Shown here one piece after another: positions 1-5,502 of a DNA stretch of 9,790 nucleotides. The number at the start of each line of letters is the position of its first letter. The first letter of the stretch is position 1. The notes under the pieces were generated by a model. The model made no database searches and had not been told where the DNA came from. It worked only from the letters and a program-made list of their open reading frames with translations. The position numbers and the translations under genes were made by a program. This stretch comes from an uncultured Eubacterium sp. (lineage in GTDB: Bacteria; Bacillota; Clostridia; Oscillospirales; Acutalibacteraceae): contig CABQCC010000057.1 of assembly GCA_902462495.1 (NCBI GenBank), forward strand, positions 1 to 9,790, in the 5' to 3' direction.

Positions 1-81
1 ATATATCGGCATTTACCAACTTATGAAAAGATAATCAGAAATTTAGTAAGTTTTTGTACAAAAAAGGGACTATTATTATGA
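1..81 (+). CDS. 3' end of an unidentified upstream gene (partial)
   Basis: Frame 1 is open from the first base to a TGA at 79-81, giving 26 residues that end in TKKGLLL. The other two plus frames hit stops within the first 35 bases. The TGA overlaps the ATG of the next gene as ATGA, the arrangement expected of two translationally coupled genes, and the spacing leaves no room for a separate promoter. I do not recognise the family from so short a tail. A 26-codon open stretch can occur by chance in AT-rich DNA, so the call rests mainly on the ATGA overlap. If correct, the AlkD-like gene is the second or later gene of an operon that begins to the left of the window. Confidence 0.4.
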   Translation: MYRHLPTYEKIIRNLVSFCTKKGLLL

Positions 82-752
82 ACATTCAAAAAAGATTGCT
101 TGAATTAAGTGACGAAAAGAATGCCAATTTTTCGGCAAAACTGACACCCGGTATTGACAGAGAAAAATTTTTAGGCGTACGAATTCCTGCTTCAAGAAAG
201 CTTGCAAAGGAAATCATCAAAGGAAACGAATACAAAGATTTTTTGAACAGTCTGCCACACAAATACTATGACGAGAACATTCTGCATTCAATTTTAATCA
301 GCGAAATAAAAGACTATGACGAGTGCGTAAAATACATTGATGAGTTTTTGCCGTATGTTGACAACTGGGCAGTTTGTGACACAATGTCGCCAAAGATTTT
401 TAAAGGCGAACACAAAAGATTGATGAGTGACATTCTGCGGTGGGTAAACAGCGACCAAACCTATACAATCCGTTTTGGACTGGAAATTCTAATGTCTCAT
501 TTTTTGGACAACGATTTCAAAAATGAATATCTCGAAATCCCTGCAAGAATAAAAAGCAACGAATACTATATTAATATGATGATTGCGTGGTTCTTTGCAA
601 CAGCACTTGCAAAACAATGGGACAGCACGATTGTGTATATTGAAAACGGTGTGCTTGACAAATGGGTGCACAACAAAACCATTCAAAAAGCACGGGAAAG
701 TTATCGCATAACAGCTGAACAGAAAGAGTATTTGAAATCGCTGAAAAAGTGA
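78..752 (+). CDS. AlkD-family HEAT-repeat DNA alkylation repair protein (AlkD2-like)
   Basis: This 224-residue protein belongs to the HEAT-like-repeat DNA glycosylase family, whose founding member AlkD excises cationic alkylpurines such as 3- and 7-methylpurines. ATG 78 is chosen over an in-frame TTG at 54 because AAGGGA lies seven bases upstream of it. Family marks are LGVRIPASRKLAKEI near residues 32-46 and NWAVCD at 96-101, where W97 and D101 match the W109/D113 pair of Bacillus cereus AlkD. In the later IQKA block (IQKARESYR) the position of the third AlkD aromatic, W187, is occupied by Ser. The N-terminal segment reads KLTPGIDREKFLG instead of AlkD's MARYMKNHFLFLG, the minor-groove helix. 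Both differences are features of the AlkD2 paralogue group, whose studied member lacks excision activity. Family membership is firm. Whether it repairs DNA is uncertain. It is probably cytoplasmic and probably coupled to the partial gene before it. Confidence 0.88.
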   Translation: MNIQKRLLELSDEKNANFSAKLTPGIDREKFLGVRIPASRKLAKEIIKGNEYKDFLNSLPHKYYDENILHSILISEIKDYDECVKYIDEFLPYVDNWAVCDTMSPKIFKGEHKRLMSDILRWVNSDQTYTIRFGLEILMSHFLDNDFKNEYLEIPARIKSNEYYINMMIAWFFATALAKQWDSTIVYIENGVLDKWVHNKTIQKARESYRITAEQKEYLKSLKK

Positions 753-754
753 TG

Positions 755-783
755 TTGACAACAACCAATTAAAAATATAAAAT
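755..783 (+). promoter_or_regulatory. Likely sigma-A promoter of the alpha/beta hydrolase gene
   Basis: TTGACA at 755-760 is followed, after 17 bases, by TAAAAT at 778-783. The -35 is perfect and the -10 matches five of six consensus bases. The site begins just after the AlkD-like stop codon, and the hydrolase ATG lies about 30 bases past the -10. The region is very AT-rich, so other -10 registers (TATAAA at 776 or 789) are possible. No terminator separates the two genes, so read-through from the left is also possible. Confidence 0.5.
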
Positions 784-814
784 AAAAATATAAATTATAC
801 GGAGGCTGTGCAAA

Positions 815-1942
815 ATGGCTGAAAAAGTAAAAGATAAAAAAACACATAAGGGGTTGAAAGTTTTGGGCGTTATTATACTAATCATTGCATTGATAGTCGG
901 CATCGGTTTCGGCGTTATATACTATTTAACAAAACCTGTTGACGACACAAGCGACAAAGCAATTAATGTCGGAGGTATGCTTTTGTCACAAGACATCGAC
1001 TACAAAGACGATTCATCAGACGGACTTGAAAACGACCTCATTGTAAAGATTATGCAGGTTTCGTGGAAATTCTGTGACAAGTCGGACAAAAAAAGAATGG
1101 CAACACAAACACCGCCCGAAAATGTTGTTAAGGTTAAAGACATCCCGTACATAGATGACGGCAACCCATACCACAAATTCGATGTATTCTATCCTGATGG
1201 TGAAATTGCCAAAGAGGGTTTGCCTGTTATCATTGACATTCACGGCGGAGGCTGGATGTATGCCACAAAGGACCTCAACGAATACTACTGTATGGAACTT
1301 GCAAAAAAGGGCTATTGCGTGTTCAGCATAAGCTACCGTCTTGTGCCTGATGTTACCGTAAACGAGCAAATCAAGGACTGCACAGATGCACTTGCGTTCA
1401 TCAGAGCGAATATGAAAGACTATCCTGCTAACAAAAAGACCGTTATGCTCACAGGCGACAGCGCAGGCGGACAACTCGCACTCTACAGCACAATCCTCAA
1501 CAACAATCCTGATGCAAGAGAGATTTTCGGCACAGTCGAAACAAATCTCAACATCAAATGCTTGTTGCTCACCTCACCTGTTACATATGCAAAATCGGGC
1601 GGATGGTTCAGCATTTACACAAAAAAGATGTGGGGCAAGGATTACGAAACCAAGAGCACCTACAATTATATGGATTTAAACGAAATTATGGAACTTGCAA
1701 ACGATATGCCACCAACATATTTCATCACAAGTTCTGGCGACACTCTTGCACACGACCAAACAGTGAACGCATACAACTATTTTGTTGAAAAAGGCTATGA
1801 ATGTGAAATTGAAGATTTCACCGATTTAAGGGACGGCAAAAAATTGCCACATGTTTTCAGCGTGCTCGACCCGTTTGACGAATACGGTCAAAAAGCAATC
1901 AACAACGCCCTCGATTATTATCAAAAATCACTGTTGAAATAA
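815..1942 (+). CDS. Membrane-anchored alpha/beta hydrolase, HSL-type esterase/lipase
   Basis: This 375-residue protein is a predicted carboxylic ester hydrolase with the alpha/beta-hydrolase-3 (hormone-sensitive lipase-like) signature. A basic N-terminus (about 1-16) and one hydrophobic segment at about 17-38 with no clear cleavage site suggest a signal anchor, placing the enzyme on the outer face of the membrane. The catalytic domain starts near residue 110. HGGGW at 143-147 is the oxyanion-hole motif, GDSAGG at 214-219 carries nucleophile S216, D309 in SSGDTLAHD is the likely acid, and H346 in LPHVF the likely base. The triad is therefore complete. Start ATG 815 has GGAGG nine bases upstream. 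The substrate cannot be read from sequence. Relatives act on short acyl esters, including acetyl groups on glycans. It has its own promoter and terminator and appears to be transcribed alone. Confidence 0.9.
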   Translation: MAEKVKDKKTHKGLKVLGVIILIIALIVGIGFGVIYYLTKPVDDTSDKAINVGGMLLSQDIDYKDDSSDGLENDLIVKIMQVSWKFCDKSDKKRMATQTPPENVVKVKDIPYIDDGNPYHKFDVFYPDGEIAKEGLPVIIDIHGGGWMYATKDLNEYYCMELAKKGYCVFSISYRLVPDVTVNEQIKDCTDALAFIRANMKDYPANKKTVMLTGDSAGGQLALYSTILNNNPDAREIFGTVETNLNIKCLLLTSPVTYAKSGGWFSIYTKKMWGKDYETKSTYNYMDLNEIMELANDMPPTYFITSSGDTLAHDQTVNAYNYFVEKGYECEIEDFTDLRDGKKLPHVFSVLDPFDEYGQKAINNALDYYQKSLLK

Positions 1943-1953
1943 AGAAAAAAAAT

Positions 1954-1986
1954 AAGACTGTTTAACTCAATTTGTTAAGCAGTCTT
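1954..1986. terminator. Strong rho-independent terminator, probably bidirectional
   Basis: A 13-bp stem (arms 1954-1966 and 1974-1986) closes a 7-base loop. The only non-Watson-Crick position, T1961 opposite G1979, is a G.U pair in plus-strand RNA but a C.A mismatch in minus-strand RNA, so the hairpin is tuned for the hydrolase. GTTTTTTATT follows on the plus side. The A-run at 1941-1953 supplies a U-tract on the minus side, so it can also end transcripts coming from the VbhA gene. It lies exactly where the two strands converge. Confidence 0.88.
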
Positions 1987-2089
1987 GTTTTTTATTGCAT
2001 ATTTAAAAATATCTTTTAAATAATCTGTTACACCATTTGCAGATTGAATTGTGGCAATTGCTTTGCAAAGTATCAATACTATATGACAT
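1975..2089 (-). pseudogene. Decayed or spurious reading frame directly after the VbhA antitoxin
   Basis: A canonical VbhA gene is followed by its Fic toxin, usually overlapping. Here the antitoxin stop overlaps an ATG by one base (TAATG; ATG at 2089-2087), but that frame (MSYSIDTLQSN...) stops after 28 codons and shows no Fic HPFxxGNGR motif. In the antitoxin's own frame, read past its stop, 37 codons run to a TAA at 1975-1977 and include ATIQSANGVTDYLKDIF. That stretch faintly resembles the C-terminal end of IS66-type transposases (TAKANGL..Y.YL..IF), which is an inference from memory. The end of this frame lies inside the terminator stem. It may be the scar of a deletion or insertion that removed a toxin gene, or it may not be coding at all. 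Confidence 0.25.
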
Positions 2090-2253
2090 TACATTTTTAC
2101 TCCCTTTAAAGCCATTGCAAGTTTGATATATTCATCCATAGTAATTTCGTTATTTATTTTTCTGACACAAAGCTCTTTTAAATCATCAGAAACGGTCATT
2201 CCCTCCATTTCTAACGAAGCAGTTGCATTTTTTATAGCTGTATCAACAGACAT
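2089..2253 (-). CDS. VbhA-type Fic antitoxin, 54 aa, with no adjacent toxin
   Basis: This small gene lies in a stretch that would otherwise appear empty. It starts MSVDTAIKNATASLEMEGM, has GGAGGT (2261-2266) seven bases before the ATG, and has a near-consensus promoter just upstream. SLEMEG at residues 13-18 fits the [S/T]xxxE[G/N] inhibitory motif of class I Fic antitoxins. In characterised VbhA the motif glutamate (here E17) pairs with the second arginine of the Fic motif and blocks productive ATP binding, so the toxin cannot AMPylate its targets. The C-terminal half (residues 20-54: VSDDLKELCVRKINNEITMDEYIKLA...) matches the second half of the VbhA-like domain, helical with a [N/G]EIT.DEYI pattern. 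VbhA proteins of this kind are about 55-65 aa, so length is normal. No Fic gene follows in the window. It may guard against a Fic protein encoded elsewhere or be a leftover of a degraded module. Confidence 0.82.
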   Translation of the reverse strand: MSVDTAIKNATASLEMEGMTVSDDLKELCVRKINNEITMDEYIKLAMALKGVKM

Positions 2254-2281
2254 AACATCAACCTCCTATCAGATTAATATT

Positions 2282-2310
2282 ATTATACATTAACACAAAA
2301 AAATATTCAA
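2282..2310 (-). promoter_or_regulatory. Promoter of the VbhA antitoxin gene
   Basis: Read on the minus strand, TTGAAT (2305-2310) is followed after exactly 17 bases by a perfect TATAAT (2282-2287). The antitoxin ATG is 28 bases past the -10, giving a short leader that holds the GGAGGT ribosome binding site. The promoter begins just beyond the GH31 terminator, so the antitoxin is an independent transcription unit. I saw no clear palindromic operator beyond AT-rich sequence. Confidence 0.75.
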
Positions 2311-2322
2311 GTCGTATTAATA

Positions 2323-2353
2323 AAGACTGCTTCGTTTCAAGCAAAGCAGTCTT
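2323..2353 (-). terminator. Rho-independent terminator after the GH31 gene
   Basis: A 12-bp stem (arms 2323-2334 and 2342-2353) with a 7-base loop begins five bases past the GH31 stop codon. The one imperfect pair is G.U in minus-strand RNA and would be C.A in plus-strand RNA, so it serves the minus-strand gene. The tail (TTTATTAATA) is only moderately U-rich, so termination may be incomplete. The outer arm AAGACTGC is the same as in two other terminators here. Confidence 0.8.
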
Positions 2354-2358
2354 GTTAT

Positions 2359-4650
2359 TTAATCTCTTGATTCGATTATGAATTTGCGGTCGTCGCCGTC
2401 AACCAATTTAATATCGGGTGTGATGCGAACCTTGCCGATATTTTTGTAGAAAACAGACACCTTATCTTTTTCGCAAACCACCGAGAAAACAAGGCGGGTG
2501 CAATCGTTCTTTTTGTATTCAAAGCTCTTGCCGTCATCATCAAAGAACGAACTTTGGAAAAAGCCTGTTTCCTGTGGATAAACCGTGAACACGAGTTTTT
2601 GTTCGCTTTCAAATCCGTACTTGCCCTCATCGGTTGGGAACACGCAACCGCTACGAACAAAATAAGGCATTTTTGATGTTGACGGAATGTGGAGACTGAC
2701 ATTTTGACCGCCCTTGTAGAGCTTGCTTCCAAGATACCAATCATCACCCTCCGGAAGATAAGCAGAAATATTTTCAATTCCCTCATCAAGAACGCAGGTT
2801 GCAAGCACATCTCTGCCGACCAAGAACGATTCGCAATCCTCCTCGATATCCTCGTCATCATAATAAAGAAACAGCGGTGCATTCATAGGCTCATCATACG
2901 AAACGCTGTTATATGCCGAGCTGTAAAGATACGGAACAAGTTGCTTGCGCTGTGCAAAAATATCCCTCACCGAGCCGACAACATCCTCATAGTCCCAAGG
3001 CATAACTGCCTCCATGTCCTCTGTATCGTGGCAACGAACGGTAAATCTCGGCTCAAAAAGTCCGTGCTGAAGCCAACGGAGGAACAGTTCTTTTGACGGC
3101 ATATCGCCGACAAATCCGCCCAAATCGTGACCATAAAAATACATACCCGACATTGAAAGAGTGAGCCCGACATAATGGCAATAATACAAATCGTGGAACG
3201 AGGTCATATTATCACCCGTCCAAGTTTGAGCCATTCTTCTAACAGCGATATTTCCGCTTCGAGTAGAAACAAACGGACGAAGTTGTGGGTATTTTTTCTT
3301 CTGCGCTTCATAAGAAGTCTTGACCATAAGATAAGTTAAATTCGGTCTGACATCTCTTGCTTTGATTTTGCCGAAGCCGAATCCGTTAACGGTAGCTCCC
3401 GAATCCTTAATATCAAACTCGTTATTATCATTCCAAGTGGCAACGATACCGTTATCAAGCAACTTTTCGGTCACTTGAGCACACCAAAAATCATTGGCAT
3501 CTTTATTTGTAAAATCAAGATACGAACCGAGTCCGTCCCAAAGTTGGGTCACAAACGGAGTGCCGTCATCATTCTTGACAAAAAGTCCTCTGTCTGCAAT
3601 CGAATCATACATAGGATGAGTAATGAGAAACGCAGGCTTGATATTTGGAATAAAGTGAATATCTTTTTCCTCAAGGCTGTTAACAAACTTTGCAGGGTCG
3701 GGAAATTTTTCCGTATTCCAATTGAACACGCAACCCTTATCTCCGATTGACGAATACAAACCCGAACACGAAATGTCGTGTTTTTTCAGGCTGTCGACAA
3801 AGCCTTGCATTTTTTCATCTGTATTTTCGGCATAGGCATATTCTGTTGCAGATGCACAAAAATCGAAGCTCCATTTTGGTGGAAATGCCTGTTTTCCGCA
3901 CAATCTTGCAAACGAACGCAAAATCTCTAATTTTGAGCCGAAAATAACATAATAAACTATGCAGTTATCCTCTGTTTTAAAGAACTTATACGGCTGATAA
4001 TAATTATTGATTTCAACGCCAAAATCCATATAGCAGGCGGCACTTGTGTCGTAAAACACGCCGTAATCGCCAACGCTGTTTTCGCAAATATAAAACGGAA
4101 TATGTTTGTACAAAGGGTCGGAAGTTTCGGCATCGTATCCCATTGCGTCGGTGGCTTCAATCCTGAAGCTTCTGCCCGACTTATCCATAAATCCGCTTTT
4201 ATCGCCAAGTCCGAATATTTTTTCATCTTCTTCTCTTGAAATATAATGATAGTATCCCCTGCCGAATTCGTTTTCAAGATTATACGAAAGAGGGCGTCTG
4301 TCCTGAAAAAGCACCTCGCCGTCATCAATGAACGAAAGGAGGAAATTGTGAAAATCAACATCAACTTCTATGCCTGAACCCAATGTGATTTTTTCACCGT
4401 TAACAGTTTCCTCCACCTCCGGTGTGTCAAAGTGAAAGCCCTCTGTATCAAGTCTGTTTCGTGCAGGAGAATTAGGCTGACCATACGGATTTATGCAAAA
4501 AGTAGGCAAAATATCCTCGCCGTGACGGTAAATTGCAACCCTGACAATATTTTCTTCAACAAAGTCAAGTCTTGCATTTACATCATCACAGGCATACAGT
4601 CTGTAATTATTTGTGTATTCCACCAAATCAAAATTATGATTAAATTTCAT
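2359..4650 (-). CDS. Glycoside hydrolase family 31 alpha-glucosidase-type enzyme
   Basis: This 763-residue protein is a GH31 retaining alpha-glycosidase that would release alpha-linked glucose or a related sugar from oligosaccharide ends. No signal peptide or membrane segment is visible, so it is presumably cytoplasmic and acts on imported sugars. An N-terminal beta-sandwich spans about 1-245, with FGLGDKSG at 146-153 typical of GH31. FPPKWSF at 256-262 opens the barrel. WNDNNE at 406-411 carries nucleophile D408, and TWTGDN at 476-481 carries acid/base D480. RCHDTE around 539-544 is the conserved Arg/His region. The C-terminal beta domains run from about 590. The nucleophile motif is WNDNNE where eukaryotic-type enzymes have W.DMNE, a common bacterial variant. 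Start ATG 4650 has GGAG eight bases upstream. Substrate (maltose, isomaltose or sulfoquinovose-like) cannot be settled from sequence, and no transporter or regulator is adjacent to hint at it. Confidence 0.95.
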   Translation of the reverse strand: MKFNHNFDLVEYTNNYRLYACDDVNARLDFVEENIVRVAIYRHGEDILPTFCINPYGQPNSPARNRLDTEGFHFDTPEVEETVNGEKITLGSGIEVDVDFHNFLLSFIDDGEVLFQDRRPLSYNLENEFGRGYYHYISREEDEKIFGLGDKSGFMDKSGRSFRIEATDAMGYDAETSDPLYKHIPFYICENSVGDYGVFYDTSAACYMDFGVEINNYYQPYKFFKTEDNCIVYYVIFGSKLEILRSFARLCGKQAFPPKWSFDFCASATEYAYAENTDEKMQGFVDSLKKHDISCSGLYSSIGDKGCVFNWNTEKFPDPAKFVNSLEEKDIHFIPNIKPAFLITHPMYDSIADRGLFVKNDDGTPFVTQLWDGLGSYLDFTNKDANDFWCAQVTEKLLDNGIVATWNDNNEFDIKDSGATVNGFGFGKIKARDVRPNLTYLMVKTSYEAQKKKYPQLRPFVSTRSGNIAVRRMAQTWTGDNMTSFHDLYYCHYVGLTLSMSGMYFYGHDLGGFVGDMPSKELFLRWLQHGLFEPRFTVRCHDTEDMEAVMPWDYEDVVGSVRDIFAQRKQLVPYLYSSAYNSVSYDEPMNAPLFLYYDDEDIEEDCESFLVGRDVLATCVLDEGIENISAYLPEGDDWYLGSKLYKGGQNVSLHIPSTSKMPYFVRSGCVFPTDEGKYGFESEQKLVFTVYPQETGFFQSSFFDDDGKSFEYKKNDCTRLVFSVVCEKDKVSVFYKNIGKVRITPDIKLVDGDDRKFIIESRD

Positions 4651-4687
4651 AAAATCTACTCCGTTGTAAATAAATGTTCGTGTTTTG

Positions 4688-4714
4688 ATTATATCATTTT
4701 CGGTCAGCGGTCAA
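4688..4714 (-). promoter_or_regulatory. Candidate promoter of the GH31 gene (extended -10)
   Basis: On the minus strand TTGACC (4709-4714) overlaps the stop codon of the DUF1643 gene, and TATAAT (4688-4693) follows 15 bases later. The spacing is short, but the -10 is preceded by TG one base away (TGATATAAT), an extended -10 that can compensate. The GH31 ATG lies 37 bases past the -10. No terminator separates the two genes, so read-through from the DUF1643 promoter is also likely. Confidence 0.5.
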
Positions 4715-5319
4715 AGGCTGTCAACATAGGTGTTTATATCGTAATCCTCAAACTCTGTTGTTTTGCAAAGATAAAGAGGATGATGCGGATGCCCGTTTTT
4801 GAGAAGTTTGCCTGCGTGCACCCATTTTGCATTATATTTCTCACCGATTTCAATCATTTCCCTAACGCATGATTTGAGATAGTCTCGTTCATTTACTATA
4901 CTTCCCCACGCAGCCCAAACAGTTGCATTTTTTGAATGAGAAAGCACATATTCAAACGCTTTCATATTTTCATTATGTAAAAAAGTGTTAACCTCAGCAT
5001 CCATATCCTTTGGTCTTGTCGCCCTTTGAGCATAAACATTGAACATAATAAAGCTGTCGTAGCCGTTGAAATGTGCCAAACGCTCAACAGATTTCAGGGT
5101 ATTGTCAAGATTTTCAGGTTCGGCTGTTGACGGATTTATGCCGATACATATAACCGGATTTTCACCTCTTGTTCCGAGCAAATAACGATAATCACGATAC
5201 TCACCGGGAACATATATCCACTTTTTCGAATCAAAGCCGTCTGCCGTCAGCGACTCCTTGTAGTCCTCATCAAAGGTCTTTATCTCAATAAAATGAGAAT
5301 CATCGGTTGGAATATGCAT
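4711..5319 (-). CDS. DUF1643 family protein of unknown function
   Basis: This 202-residue soluble protein matches the DUF1643 family in its ordered motifs: YRYLLGT at 44-50, ICIGINPSTAEPENLD at 57-72, FNVYAQRAT at 93-101, VWAAWG at 134-139 and HAGKLLKNGHPHHPLYL near 168-184. Length is close to the family's usual size. Function is not established. The GINPS strand-end motif and a later HP-containing loop recall the layout of Mug/uracil-DNA glycosylases, which is an inference only. The start is ATG 5319, with a purine-rich but weak ribosome binding site (GAGAGAG) just upstream. A near-consensus promoter precedes it, and GH31 follows 60 bases downstream. No functional link to GH31 is apparent. 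DUF1643 genes often occur singly. Confidence 0.85.
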   Translation of the reverse strand: MHIPTDDSHFIEIKTFDEDYKESLTADGFDSKKWIYVPGEYRDYRYLLGTRGENPVICIGINPSTAEPENLDNTLKSVERLAHFNGYDSFIMFNVYAQRATRPKDMDAEVNTFLHNENMKAFEYVLSHSKNATVWAAWGSIVNERDYLKSCVREMIEIGEKYNAKWVHAGKLLKNGHPHHPLYLCKTTEFEDYDINTYVDSL

Positions 5320-5374
5320 TTTTCTCTCTCTTTTCAGGTAAACAGCATAGCGCTTTATTTTTACTTATTATTTT

Positions 5375-5404
5375 ATTATACTATTGTATAAAAGCCAATG
5401 TCAA
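5375..5404 (-). promoter_or_regulatory. Promoter of the DUF1643 gene
   Basis: A perfect TTGACA (5399-5404) and a perfect TATAAT (5375-5380) on the minus strand are separated by 18 bases. The start codon is 55 bases past the -10, leaving an AT-rich leader of roughly 50 nt in which I see no structured regulatory element. Confidence 0.75.
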
Positions 5405-5461
5405 CGCAGCAAAATGAACAAATTGTAAAAATATTGTGATTTTTACATTTAAACACAAAAT

Positions 5462-5496
5462 AAGACTGCAAGGATAAGTGCTAACCTTACAGTCTT
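5462..5496 (-). terminator. Rho-independent terminator of the glycosyltransferase operon
   Basis: A 12-bp stem (arms 5462-5473 and 5485-5496) with an 11-base loop starts six bases past the DUF6056-like stop. The single imperfect pair is G.U in minus-strand RNA and C.A on the other strand, which assigns the direction. The downstream tail (ATTTTGTGTTT) is moderately U-rich. The outer arm AAGACTG is shared with two other terminators in the window. Confidence 0.82.
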
Positions 5497-5502
5497 TTAA
5501 TA

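Noticed and set aside
1016..1474. 152-codon minus-strand frame opposite the hydrolase
   Set aside because: It covers the HGGGW and GDSAGG regions of a well-supported enzyme on the other strand and has no family features of its own.
2089..2253. Reading the small gene as a ParD- or HTH-type antitoxin
   Set aside because: There is no ribbon-helix-helix or helix-turn-helix pattern, whereas the SxxxEG motif and the [N/G]EIT.DEYI tail fit VbhA.
4719..4726. A perfect TTGACA upstream of the GH31 gene as its -35 box
   Set aside because: It lies 25 bases from the TATAAT, too far for a sigma-A promoter; TTGACC at 4709-4714 with an extended -10 fits better.
4432..4872. 146-codon plus-strand frame spanning the DUF1643/GH31 junction
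   Set aside because: It runs antisense across two real genes and their promoter, and its composition (many Cys, Ile and Lys) is typical of an antisense frame.
5405..5461. Small gene between the glycosyltransferase operon and DUF1643
   Set aside because: The stretch is AT-rich with frequent stops in all frames and no ribosome binding site; it only separates terminator and promoter.
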